A stretch of 64,000 bases of DNA from contig CP136062.1 of NCBI GenBank assembly GCA_032622095.1, positions 143,858,351 to 143,922,350 on the forward strand, written 5' to 3'. The DNA comes from Siphonodentalium dalli (lineage: Eukaryota; Mollusca; Scaphopoda; Gadilida; Siphonodentaliidae). The translations under genes and the position numbers were made by a program. The notes under the pieces were generated by a model that saw only the letters and a list, made by a program, of their open reading frames with translations, ran no database searches and was not told the DNA's origin. Positions 36,863 through 51,800 of the stretch are shown piece by piece; within the stretch, counting starts at the first letter, position 1, and the number at the start of each line of letters is the position of its first letter.

Positions 36863-39800
36863 CTTCAATATATATAGGGAACCAATACGGGAGTAAATAT
36901 GTGACCAGTTATTAGAGGTTTAATGACTAATCTAACAAATTTTAATTGCCGAAAATATGTCAGAGAGGTTTCACTAACATACTATTTATCACAACGACTG
37001 TGGAGATAAATATATTCCCTCGTATTGGTTTGTTTGAAAATGAATGACTTTTAAGACAAGGACGGCCCCGGGAGCGTAAAGTACATCGCCAACCACTCAT
37101 CATGATTTTATCTGCAGCGTAATGCTTTGAGCAATTGTATATAATTATGGTTGTAAACTGTGATGATTAGCATTACTATGAATTTAGTAATACAAATTAC
37201 TTTCGGTGTCATCACAGTCACCAGCAATGTAATCACATTATTTCTATGATTTGACTTTCTATACGCATGTTTATGTTATAGGTGTCATATAAATGTTTCA
37301 GATATTGAACACACACAATTTGATGCTTTGTACGTGTATAGTTCTACGTTTAATTTATAATTACTGTACAAATATATACCCGGGGCTTTGGTACTGTACA
37401 ACTGGTATGCATTTCATGCACACATCATGCGACAGCGTATATATACATGTATCTTCTGCGATATTGACTTCGCTTTAGAAAATCTCAGGTATTATTATCA
37501 TTATTAATATCAGTCTAATGTCTGTTAGATATCTTACACTCACCCGTCAGAGTTGGGGGATATGTTTCTACGACGACAGTTTCGTTAGAGAACGAACTGC
37601 GCAAGTCACCGGTATTGATCGCTTCCACTCCTGGTATATAGGCATGCCCAGTCTCCATCCCCAGATTGTCCAACCTTGCAAAGTTCCGGCCACCCACAAG
37701 CAGCCATGGTGTTGTGTTTCGTTCTCCGCTATCAATTCGACATTGGTAATAATCGATACCGGAGAGATCTGAGATATCCTCCCAAGATACTATGAGGCTG
37801 TCAGTCTCCGCCTGGACATAGGCCATATTAATCTTTGAGTTCCCTGGTTCTGTCCCCTTGGCGAGATCTGTATGCATATTGCTGGCCGACGTCTGAGGAT
37901 ACACATTGATAGAGGTTTTGCTGACGTCAGGCGGTTCGTATGACACCACCAAACCATCGAGCGTGTGCATGCTAACGTACTCTACGTTGTTGACACATTT
38001 TATCGTTGGATAAACCTTAGATCCATGAGACAAGTTAAGTGGTGGAGATTGGAACTCTCCCTTTGCGTTCATGTTTTCCCAAGGGTGGATGTCTTGCGAC
38101 CCATGTTCATGTCCTGTAAAAAAATAGATCAATATACTGGTGACTATAAGATAAGGTCAGATAAACGACCAAAAAGACACAATGACCGTGAGAGTTGGGT
38201 ACCTCACCAAATTGTCAGGCAAACATTTCAAATGATTCACATTATATTATGAACGTTGATCACAACTGAATTTTGATTCCGAAGGCTTAGAAACTCGTGC
38301 GGCTTTACCAGGTATCGCATTGCCTAATTTAGAGGCATATAACCTCTTTGTCGAATGTTCTGCCACCCATTATCCATGCATATACGTGTTTTGTTGATCA
38401 AAAAGAGCATTGCCAGCGCTTTGAATATTTATGGAATAAGATGGCATCTATCTTGTATTTCAAACGTTTACTGTTTACTATCCAACATTTAGTACATATA
38501 TATTTAACTGACCACAAAATAGCACAGCCAATGCTTTCGTATTAATGTTTCGTGAAAAAACATGGCTACAACCATATAATCTGACCAGTTATACACGCAG
38601 TCATCCCTGTTGCTATCAATCTGAAACTGGACTGGAACAGTTATTGTAGCTAATGCTATATATACTCACCAAGCGCTATATAACTTGCGACGATTCTACT
38701 CTCGTCATCAGAACATGTGAACAGAACTCTGACAGTGACCATCGTTGTGTAGTTGGAACTCTCACATCCAGCATCTTGGATACTAATATTTTGCGACGAA
38801 TATTCAATATCGACAGCTGACTCATTGGTTTTGTTGGCACTTGTTTCATTTGTGAACTCAGCTTGACGTGGCAGCGTACCGTTAGATGTAGTGTTGTCGA
38901 AAAATTCGGAACATGCTTTTGTGTAAATCAAGGTAGACTCATTGTAAGAGATCAGAGGAATTGTTTTGTCCACGATGATTGGACCTTGTCTGAACACCGA
39001 CAAAAGACCTGCGAAGTTCTCGATTGACGCGATGACGTACACCGGCGTACCGTGTGGTAAGTTGAACGGTATGACGTGGTGTCCATGGTGATGAATAGAT
39101 GTTAATGGCATTACCTGGTATCCGCCCACTGTCGTTCCAGCTCCTATTTTCACATCACGCACTGAGCTGTCACTATCTGAGACAGAGACCGACACCAGTA
39201 ACTTATCATGTGTGACTTGTTGCGCATTCAACGCTGATGAACTTGCATTTCCATCTATACGAATGCAATTGGATGCAACCACTAATATAGCAGTAGGGTC
39301 GATGCGGCCCTGTATTATTATTTGCAATTCTCGGAGTTCCTGGTGTTCTGTATTCAAAGGTAAACTTGCACGCTGCACACCTTTGTGCGTGCGAACGAAA
39401 TGTAAGTTCGTGTGAGATTCGCTGATCACAACAGATCCGTAGACATGTTCCTCAGCTTCGGCGTTAACAACCAACCGATGTATATTGGCCCCATCACCAA
39501 CATTCGGCTCCGGATAGAAACGAACACGGACTGATGTGTCTTCCGATTCGTTTTCCTCCACAATTAGCGTGATGTTTTCTTCCACATATGACAAGCATAT
39601 GCGAGCTTCCGGAGGAGTGTTGTCAATCGCCAGGAAAGGACTCCGAACAGGTGGTGAGCATAGGCCAGAAGCATCACAGGCTTTTACTACCACAGCCATT
39701 CTGTCGGAGAGACCAAGGGTAATATTGTCTATCGCCAACATTGTTCTTAGACCAACGTCCTGGTAATTTGACGAAAGTTGTTCATCCCCTGAAACCAGAG

Positions 39801-42800
39801 CTACGAAATAGCGAACGATGTGTGAATGACGGTCGTCGAATCCTCGCCATGATGCACCGACATGATCCAACTGGGATTGTGCTTTAATGTTACGGAACGT
39901 CCTCGTGTTGAAGACTTCCCCAACAGATGGCGGCTCGTTATCTATGATGAACCCATCGCTTGTCAACGAAGTAGTCACTCCAACAGTATTGGTTGCCGAT
40001 ACTTTGCAGTAGTACCTCACACCAGGAACCAAATCCGAGGTATTCAATGTGAATGTGGTTTCCAATCCGATATCCATAGGTGGCATAATGTCATCAGCTG
40101 CGAAAGTGAGACATGTGTTTTAAAGTACAACGTGAAAAATTAATGGGTTGTTAAAGACAGCAGTCCCTTATAATAATGCCTACATAATATAGGCGATTAA
40201 TTTCGATACTCTATGCAGCTTTTAAGAGAATGGGGGTCATGTAATTCAAAAAGGTCCACAGAGAGACTATCGGTATGCTAGACAATGTTCGTAGAGGTTT
40301 GTAATGAAAGAGTCAAGCCTCATCTGTTTCTAAATGTGACTGGAGTCATTGTTAATCTAAAATTCATAATAAAGTGCAAATATGCGTTGATATAAGGACA
40401 TACAAACGTCACAAACAGAACCGCAAAGACTGACTGGTGTTTTGCGTGAATTTTTCATCTAGATACATGTATTAGCGATATTAATTAACATCAATCTAAT
40501 GTGTTCTGTGGTTATAGTGTCAGAATCAACATGTATAATTATGCGATACATTTTCTACCAACAAGGCAATCATAGTTGTTAACGAAGAGATAACATACCG
40601 ATTTCTGTCGTCCCACATGAAAGTCTGTACATGTCGATCACACTCTGCTTTTCAGAGAAGACGCTCTTCCAACATATATGTATGTGGTCAGTATTTCTAA
40701 TGTATTCTGTATCAGTAGCGCATTGGTCAACGCTCTCGTGTATACGTGCGCCACGCCGCACAACTGGTGCCGTTGTGTCGATAACCACAGAATTTGACTC
40801 AACGATCTCATATTCGGACTCGGAGAACCATGTCCGGACGCGGAACACATATCTACGCTCATGTGTAAATCGCTTCCCGTCTTTGAAACAATGGCTGATG
40901 TTTAGTTCGCTCCCCGCATCTTGCCAAATACCTTCGACGGTTTCGTCATATATCGATTCCCCATGACTTCCACCTTCCAACCCAATAGTCCATTCGTATC
41001 TTAGCACGGTTGGCACGCCGAGCTGATCCGCCCATAACGCATTGAAACATCTTGTTGATGCCTGTGCACTGATGTTGTTTGAACCAAATCGGAACTGCAC
41101 TAGGAAACTGCCTGACGAATTTCTCTGCCGACACGTCCATGGTGTGTCCACCTCGTGACAAACTGCACCCATGATTGCACACGTACACTCCTTGGTACAG
41201 TAGTGGACTTCGCATGAATGCGTTTCGATGGTCAGGATGCCTGAATCGTCGCCGGTCATTGTTGCTACTGTTGTTACTCTTCTGATGTCACTCATGAGGC
41301 CAACCTCATTTATAGCAGCAACCGTGACAAGGACACTCTGTCCATTAGTTATATTTACGGGAAGTTTTAAGATCACGTTATTCACGGGATCTGCTACGTT
41401 GTTGGTGATGCTGTATGAGTTCAAATGTTCTCGGCCGCTATATGTCTCTCCAACGCTGATAGCAAATTTAACAATCTCGCTCTCCGGATCTGTGAAGTCT
41501 TCCCATGTAATAACCATCGATGCTCCAAGGGCCCCGTTTGTGAAGGTAGTCGGACCAACGATGTTACCCATATGCGGCGGCGTGGAGTCAACTAATAGTG
41601 GAACACTGGATGCAGAAGTACATAGTCCAGCGGCGTTGCAGCTCGTAACTGTGGCTATGTATTTGTCCCCAGAACGAAGTTCGTCTTTATTGAAGAGAAG
41701 CGTGATGTTATCTATGTTTCCGAAAGTTGTACCGTGATTCGCCACGTGGGCGTTATCATAAGTTGCAATACGGATGACGTGTCGGACGACCGGACTTGCG
41801 TTATCAATAAATTTCCATTTTAACATCAATTCAGTGTTGTCGTATTGCAGCGTATATGCTCCATTCGATATAGCATCTGGGTGGATCCAAGTTGGCCTCA
41901 GAATAAGTGCTGGCGATGTCGCATCCACCACGAAGAAGTCTGATGTCGATTCCGTAGTCAGGTCGACGTTGTTGGTCGCGTTCAATGAAGCATATAGTTT
42001 GATTCCGACAGGAATGTTTAATCCTGACCAAAACCGGCTTGTTTGATAAGTCTGAGCTGGTGATGCAATGTCACACGCGTAAGGCTCAGTTCCCAAGCAT
42101 ACATAGAAGGTTTGAATGTCACTTTGTGGATCATGGAATCCTACCCAGTGGATGGCAACGTGGTCCCTAGAAATAATGAACAAACAGTTTGAATTAATCT
42201 TATTCATATTAATATTATCATGTTAATTCATAATTATTACCACTTTATACGGCGTTCTCTAGGCCATTAATATCGTTTTTCCGAGCGTTCCAAATAGTGT
42301 ATTGTTACCAAACACCGGGCCGAGGGTCGATAACGAGAATCTTTGTTCATTATCGGCCCGCGGCCCGGCAACTGACCGGAATTATATCTTGTTTATTGTC
42401 ACGCGAGTTACGTCCTTACCGTGTTTATTTCAAGAAAATGTTTTCCCAGACATTTGTTCTGGTTTTATGATTGGAAATCACGCTATATATGGTTGAAAGA
42501 TTGTCTCAAGCGTATAAGAAATATAGTATTAGTAAGTATATGCATTAATAACGTTAGCTGTCACCCTTTCATCGTTTGTCACTCGATTGGCTTAATTAGA
42601 AGTGGGATGACAGGTGGGAGTTTTTAAATCATCTTGGTAACAAAGACTAATCTCACCCACAGATAGCATCAAAACCATAATATCGTATAACATCACAAAT
42701 CGCTCATTTACTTGCAAATTATCGTTTTGTACCACATAAAATAATTTTTCCTCCACCATCGGTGGAAATATAAATATGATTTCTGTCCTATTTAACAGCT

Positions 42801-45800
42801 GCAGACGTTTGACAAGATATTAGTAGATACATGTACACCAATGATATGTCTGCTTTAATAATATGAAATTGCCAATTTCCTCTATTTTGTTATCATCTGG
42901 CCACAGTAAATAGGACAGTACTTGTATCGAGTCAATCCTTTCATGTATTATCTTTTGCGTTAACGCTCTTAATTCATATTCGGTTAATATGGGAGTAAAC
43001 ACAAGTGTATATACATGACATATTCTTATATTCGGTTGATATATGCATTTAAATGTGTTCAAACGCGAACTAAATACATTGGTTTATGATAAAATCAAAC
43101 ATACAAGATGGTGCACCTCGGGTACTGGTATATCATCACGGTGCTAACTTGAAACATAGACAGGGCGGAATTCAAACTTAAAATAAACAAAGAATAACCC
43201 TACAAAGGTCAAAGGAAACAATGTAATTTGCCTCTCTTTTGACAGCAGTCATGACAGCGAACCTCCATACCATATTTCACTCAGTTGTGACAAACCATGC
43301 TGATGTATCTGGCCGGACAGACACAAAACAAGTATTTTCAGTTGAACAGAGAGGGATAATTCTAGAATGGAAAAGGCTAACAACATCATGTCCCTCTCTT
43401 TTGAAAGCAGCCATGATGGCGAAACTGCGCACACAATTTTCACTCAGATCCGGTAACCCATGGCTGATATATCTATGCCCGGACGGACGGACTGACGGAC
43501 ACAGAGACGGAAAAACTCATTCCAGTATACCCTCCATTTATCTTTGACAAGTGGGGGTATAATAACATCACTTGGACCTGGTGGCGGGGGCATACCCCAT
43601 TCAGACTGGAAATGTTATGTGTAACCCTTTCTATACTAATTGGATTCTCTCAGTCAGTTAAAAAAAGTGTACATTGGAATGGTATATTATTCATGTGTAG
43701 GGATGTTAAAAGTGCAAAAAAAATAGACATGGACTTGTACCTTTGAGCCCAGTATCTCTGATGTTCATCGATCAGACCCATGTTGATTACTCCAGCAATT
43801 GGAGGCGATGAGTCGATAGTTACACCATCTGACGTCATGGTCGTGCAGAGTCCAGCGCCGTTACAGCACTTCACTGTTGTGTAGTACACCACTCCGGTGC
43901 TGAAATGTCCCTTGTACGTATATCCTGGAACAGACAATTATTCTCATGAACACGGGAAATAAATATTGCCAATTCCAGTTAATAAAATGATGCTTCTGTT
44001 TGAGTGTAATCTAAATGATTTTTTTATTATTAATATATTTACGAACTATATGTACTTAAATAGACGTTTACGAACATTAACATGTATGTGTCTGTTTGAA
44101 TATAATATATATTATTTTTTTGTTTTACATATATTAAAAAACTATTGAAACGTTTACACACATTATCGATTTATTAGGAACAGATAAGAGGAAGCGCTCT
44201 TTATCGTTAGGTGTTTAAGGAAACACCGCGATACACATCAAATCCACGATGGGGAATCACGTGGTTTCGATGTTGTTGAGTACCACGCATTCAAAATGGC
44301 AGAGTCGAATGCAAACGCACAAAAACATAATATACGAGGAACTGACACAAAACATCATTTTGAATGTTACGAGCACCTGCTAGTTTATATTTAAAACCTT
44401 ATTTGTTCGGAAATACTCAGTAGTTTTCTATAACATTCTGACCAAAGTTGCCAGTCGGGGGTTCGTGCAGTTCACCAGTCCATACATCTTGGAGAATCCT
44501 TCAACTGACAACTTTGGTCAGAATTCTAGAGCAAACAACTGAGTTTGGACACAAATGAGGTATCAGCTTGTTTGAAAAAATAGTATAGCTTATGCTCCAA
44601 GCTGCCAAAACACTATGTAATAGAGAATTATCAAAGTTTATTATCTTTTTCTTCGTTTCTGGTCGCGTTTGCGGTCTCGTCGGCCAATATGAATGCGTGA
44701 TACTCATCAACTCGAAACCGCGTGATTCCCCACCGTGAAACCATCGCTTAATAATGAATAAAAGGGTCCATATATAGATAAAAATAGACTTACTGTCAGT
44801 TTTGTGTATATTTCGCCATCCCTGTTCGTCACACTCTCCTTTTATTTTACCCAGACAGACGATGTATTCGTAAATTCCTGAATGGGTGTCAGAGCAACCA
44901 CTGATACCAACAATAATCGCGCTATGGTTCTTCTGGTAGTCTACGTCGCCCTGTAACAAAAACCAAACACGCCCTTACTGTAGTTGTGTTCGATGTGTCC
45001 ACAAATTGTTTATGCCAACATTGGGGCATTCCGATTTGAAGCGAACGGAGTACACAAGCTAGAAGTATCTGGAATGTGTTGTTTGGGGTGGGAGGTAACC
45101 CCGGGATGATCGCAAGGACCGAGTGGACCTCCCCTTCACCCCGCATTTTATGACTTTAATTTGTAATAATAAGAAAAGAGACACACATATAGGCTACCGT
45201 GATTAGATTAGAATGATGAATTTTCCTCTTTCTTTTTTTTTGTAGTTGTGCGATTGGTGGTGAGGTGTTGTTGTCAGCTGAAGTTGGTGACATATTTGCT
45301 CTTTCTTTGTACCATTCTTCTTTTGCTTTTATATGTTCATCGAACTTGATATATGTTGCACCGATCGGTCTTTAATTGGACTAGTCTTCGGGACGGTAAT
45401 GGTGGAGTCATCCTCAGTCTGTCCAGCTGCACTTCAAACTGATCGGTGCGGAAGGTGTAATTTCGCTCTTCAGATTGGTGTCTCTGCTTCGGGATAGTCA
45501 ACTCTGTATGTAGCTGAGTGGGAAGAGGGATATAGGCGTCCATCGCGTCGACTATCTGACTCTCCATGTGGACACCATTGTTGTATCCCTGCGACGTGTG
45601 AAGGGTTCTTCATCCTCTTTACGGTCGCATATGTAACCCATGTCTTTGTCCCACGAGCTTGAGACGGTATCGGGCCACAAGGACCTGATAATCCAAAAAC
45701 AAAACAAGCACGCGGGTACATTCACAATGGATAGTCCAGATCAAGCCAGATCCCGTGTGCAGTAGTGTGAGAAAAACGCATAATCAACCGATGTGTGAAC

Positions 45801-48800
45801 CATGTACATGTACGTTTACACTATTGTATATATGAACGATTTGATAGGGGAAACGTCCCTTAGCTAGTGGACACGACGTGGAGATGATGCATCATTGGCA
45901 TCATATTATCTTAGTTGTGGTTCAAAATAAAGACACGTTTGCACTAATCGCGGCTGGTATGACTAAAGTTGTGACTCAATATTCTACTTACATCACTTTC
46001 TCCATCCATATCTAGGACAACTCCGGCGAAGGGTGACGTTCCATCCACACGAAACCCATCTGAATGTCGAGTCATACACAATCCAGCAGCATTTGTTGCC
46101 TGAAAATATCACGCGACATACAGGGTGTCCGAGTTTTACATATACAGTAACTATAACCTCTAAAATGGGAAATGAAAAATGCCAAATCACTTCCCTATAC
46201 TTTCTATATTTCAATATTGATTCATGGTTATAAACTGATAGTTCCGAGCTAAAGGACCAGCCAAGGAGCTTTTGTCAGTAGGAAATAATGTTTCCGGATT
46301 TTTCCGCGAGATAACCTATCTTTTAAAACACTCCACGTGACATATCTCTACTACATGTCCCAGGTGAATACGATTTCTATAGAATACAACATTAGATCAT
46401 CAACCTGAAACACTCTACGTGACATATGTCTACTACATGTCCCAGGTGTTTATCCTACGTTGTTTTTTGATAATATGTAAGTTCAGTCGTGAGTTCATGT
46501 AACTTGTAACATATGTTGTCATTACCAGCGGATATCACCGGACTCGCATGGTCACTTGGCCTACACGTCAGACCGTTTATAAGTTTTATATCCAACGTGT
46601 AGCATACGAAACTTGTGCGAAGATGTATAATCCAATCTTCTGATAACCGTATGAGCGACCATAGATGTGCAGACATATAGTTTCATAGACATTTAGCACA
46701 AATTACATGAACTAACCGTCAAAGTAGCGTAGTACGTGTGTCCGTCGAGGAAACCACCTGGGTTTATGTCGATGGCTCCACCATCAACAAGTTGCTTCGC
46801 AACAACATCATCACTGCCGCGAGATGAACCAATCAATAGCACCATACTATCTACTCCGCTCTCGGTATCAACGACTCCATCCCAGTAAATAGTTATTAGT
46901 GAATTGGCAGCAACAACGCCCAGAGGTCCGACGTTATCCACTAACAGCGACCCGATGGTGGGCGGCGTGGTGTCCACGACGATACCGGGCGATATGACAT
47001 CTGACCATCTGCCAAAGTAATCATATGCTGCGATTGGAGAGAGAATGGTCACATGTTAATATATATAAGCCATTTAGGCTTACAAACGAATCCACGTCCA
47101 CACTCTACACATCACGGAACATAACAACACTCTTAAAAATTTGAAGATATATAAACGTGTCACGTGTTTTATTAAAATCGGTGGTGTTTATAAATATACG
47201 GATTATGTGTTTTTATTTGTAAAATATGAAATCACTAGTGTTTATAATAAAACACTCGACATGTTTTAAACAGTTACATTATTATCTTCGGCAGTGCAGC
47301 ACTGTAACTTAAAATCCGAAAACAATTGTCAAGTCCAATTTATTATTAATTCAACTACAAATTAACTCTAAAATAAATATATATGGTAATAACTTTGCTT
47401 AGACACATATGTATGCCTAATTGCACTTGTTGTGTATGGTATATAAACACTGGCGTTTATATGTTGATGTATATTTAAAAACGCCAGTGTTTATGACTAC
47501 ACGAGAGCGACTTCCCATGCAGGCATGTATCATGCTGTGATTTATCTATCAAATAGTCTGTTGTGTATAATACAATATCATTGATATGGTAGAATTCAAT
47601 TACTTTTGGATGGAATAACATTTGTGATAAGTTACCATGCATGGAAAGCCAGTTAATTTTGGCCTCATTTAAATCACACTCTGCACTGTGTCTGTTTACT
47701 GTATCTATTTGTCTGTGATGTTTAGAACTCAATGTTCAATGAATTCTTCATAGAATAACAGTCTTCTTGGATTTTGTGGTATCGTGAAATTGAGGTAAGT
47801 TTATCTCTATGGTATCAGCAATAAGTAATGCAGATATAATCGATCTATATCGAAATGAAAAGGATATATTGTATATGTGTATATCTCAAACTATCTCAGT
47901 AACGCGTGTATCATTTTGAGTTGCAAGAATATAGAATCCGTTTTGGGGGCTGGTCTCACCAGTGGTAAAACAAAATTTCAAACCTTTATTCTAAAATCAT
48001 TACTGGCCGTATATTATGTATCTGCCTTGCACGTACAGGTTGGTGAATGTCCAAGCTCGCGATTGCATTATGACATTGGTGAGCGATTTTGATTTGCGTC
48101 TCTTACAATGATGGAATTCTCCCATGTATTAATCAATTCAATGTTCCCTGCATTAGTTTTAAGCGGTTTATAATATGATCGCTATATACGGATGATCTAA
48201 GTTGCTGTTTGCTTTTCAGATATTTTCACTAGTGTTTAATTAATTAATTTAAAATCTTCATTTTTTCAGGATTATATATGACAAGACAATATTACAGGGG
48301 TCGGGAAAGTTAAGGAATTTGGCGAGATATTATGCAGTTAGTGTACACAAAGGGAGGACTGGAGGGCCACACGAGTTGTATAACGGCATGAGCTGAGATT
48401 TGAAACCATGATTTAAATATTATGAAGAGCATGCAGAGATAAACTGCAACACAAACTTTCCACAGACATTCCATCAGTGATGTGATGATCAGTCCTCTTG
48501 TACTTAAAACAGAGCCAGAAGATTAAAATATCACCTCTCTCCAAAAACTCGGAGATGGTCCCAAATATGGGATTCAGAGCCAGTATACGGAATATACATG
48601 GATTCTACATGAAACGAAATATAAGATACATGTATATATATAGGAGTTCAACATACAATATGGTCTATACCGTATAACTTTATATACATTATATGGAACT
48701 ACACGCCATTGTATGGAATACACATAAAGAATCACTGGATTATATCAGGATCTATATACACATGATTTATCAGAACATTTTGAATTCACAGCATCATAAT

Positions 48801-51800
48801 TAACCAAATCAAATCGGAAGATATGCAACAATGAGCTAGTTTATAACCTGTCAGCTCTTCAAAAATAATTCTGTCTACATCATATTGTCCACATATCTTT
48901 AAATTCTCTTCTATCTGAAACACTAATATCTAATTCTCCCTTTTTCTCCCACTGATCTGATATTAACTTGTCTAACACCAACTATTATTAATACCAACTC
49001 TCAGTCTCACTTAAACCGTTTATTCCATAAAACTTAATATCGACACACCTATAGAACGAGCCCACTGCGTGAGTTGATGCGAGACAAAAACTAAATAAAC
49101 GCCAACTGTGAACATCAAATTGTCTGAAATACATCGCACTTAATTCAAGCATATACTCACGACGTGGGCTCGGTCACACCGTAATCGGAGACGACACATA
49201 TAAGCTATCAGCTTGCTGTCGAATCCCCTCCATACCATAACTTGTTATTATGTTATAATTACTGTATGAATAATATGTATTGCATACTGTTTACACTAAT
49301 TCACAGCATTGGATTAAAAGAAACCACGTGACTTTAAATATTCTCACAATGGATTTATCAGAAACCACGTGACTTTAAATATTATAATATGGATTTACAA
49401 GAAACCAAAGACTCGTGCCATTATACGATATTTGAGACATTTATGGTTTTTACCCTAATTCCATGACTGGAGCTTCCTGAAATTTTGCGAACACCATATG
49501 CCAATGCATTCTCTTATATATGCGAGTCTCCCATAGAGAGCCTCGCATATATAAGATAATACATTGGCCAATTAATATTGACCTAATTGTAAGCCAATGC
49601 ATTATCTTATATATGCGAGGCTCCCCGTGAGAGACTCGCATAAATAAGAGAATTAATGGCACATGATCTTTAATGCTGCAACAGCGCAGCTCCCGTCATG
49701 AAAGTGTTAAGGAACAAGTTGGATTAAAAAATGACAATTAATAATAATTATAGTCAAACATATAAAATGAATCTCAATCTCGGCGAACAAATCCATCTTT
49801 AATTATAAATGTATATAATATTCTACATAATGCATAATTAAGCTTTCATTCAACGTCGACCAGTTATTTGCATGCACATGGGGATCACATCGAACTACAA
49901 ATGTAGTTCGAAACAACCTAGTTCCACGAGTTTAAGAACATTTTGTCCTCTTATCAGTTTGACGACCAACCGACACACTAGTTAACCAACGAACATTTTG
50001 GAGATGATGTTGAACAATTTGTTGAATTGTACCGAAATTTGTTTTTGAGAATAAAATATTTATAAACACATCGGGTGTTTTATTTTCATAATAATAAACA
50101 CGTCATAGTGTTTATAAAGTGTGTCTGGAAAATAAACACGTTGGCTGTTTATTATAAAACGCCATTCCATGTTTTAATATAAACACTAGTGTTTATTCAT
50201 AATTGGATAGAATGTTTATTATAAAACACTAAGCATGTTTTTATATAAACACTGGTGTTTATTCATAAATAATTACAACTACTTTCGTTTTCGTCGAAAC
50301 GCGGGCATTTGATTGATCGAGAGGCTAGCGCGTGACCTGATCTATCAGTGCATAGACGTTGCAGTAGACGAATCACATCGCGTAGTGACACTTTAAGAAA
50401 AATGGGCGAGTCTATGACCGTCGCCCCACACGACGTCCCCGGATGACGTGAAAGCGCGGAACGAAAAAGAAGTTGATGTCTATATTGCATGTTTCGGCTT
50501 CTTACGGGCATTATACTATACTTATGTCTGTTCATTTCAGCCATATTCATGTCTTTGTAACGCTCGACTGAACACTAAAAGTTCGTGCCGCGTTAATCAT
50601 TTGTCCAATTTTCGAAAGAGCGTCCATGACAACGTGCATAGCTACTGTGAACACACATTATCATGAATCAGAGTGATCAACAGGCTGATGAACATGGATA
50701 ATTTTATTGGAAATAAATAAAATGTGTTACCCGATTACAACCCTATTAACATTTATCTGCTTCATAACAATGGTAATGACATGGTATTTGTCACGAGAAC
50801 ATTAGACGTGATCAGGGTATTTGTTTACAAATTACATCGCCATCGGGCTCTAGCCTAGTGTTAATAATTTACCGGAGATTGCTATCCAATCGCTTCATAT
50901 TCGACTCTGTGTGTGTTGATAATTGTTGGGTTGTTATTGAGTCATTTTAAACGTAAATTGTAGCCTAACAAGTAATTTTTGTTATCATGGATAGTTCATT
51001 GCTGAAAATTGAAGTTGAGGTGTAAATATTTATTTTCTGAAAGTTTGCTTGGTGAAGTTGCTCGCTGACAATTTCGGCCAATTTATTTAGGTTGATGGCA
51101 TATTTGGATGGAGTGTTTTTATATAAACACTGGTGATTTAATTATAAAACACGTGTGTTTTTACTAAAACATATCACATGTCTTATAAGTGTGTCTCTCA
51201 GGTGTTTTTAATTAAACGCGTTTATAGGAAATTATTTCTTACAGTGAACAAGTATATATCATAATGTATGTATTGTGTGTATTTGAGTGGAAATAAAATG
51301 TTATTAAACCAACTGTTATAATCATTAAATATACTGATACTGAAACATTTTTCACACACCGCATGCAAGTGTAGCTAAATATTACCAGGCAGCAGCAATT
51401 GACTTATATATAACGTGAATATACAGACATACCTCTCACTGTTGCATATATTACTCTTCCGTTGTGCAGATTGAGACCCGTGATTAGAGCATGATGAGAC
51501 TGCCCAGCGAATGTTCTGTTCACGACATCTGATGATCCAGGATGAGATCCTGTTGATATAATTAATATGACTATTATGATAATGTTCCGAAAGAACATGT
51601 CTTCCACCTTTTGCACACACCGAATGATCTGCGATTAACATGAACAAAGTCGCTACATGTGCAGCCTAATGTTTACATGTACATGATCGCTTTTTGTTAT
51701 CAAAGTTTTTCATATGTCTATGTACTAGTAATATCAACGAAATGTCCATTAACAGGTACATGTATACGTTTCACAGGACTTCCGTTTAATAAAAATTAAA

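Noticed and set aside
39212..41737. Long plus-strand open frames opposite exons 8 and 9
   Set aside because: Shadows of the minus-strand coding exons.
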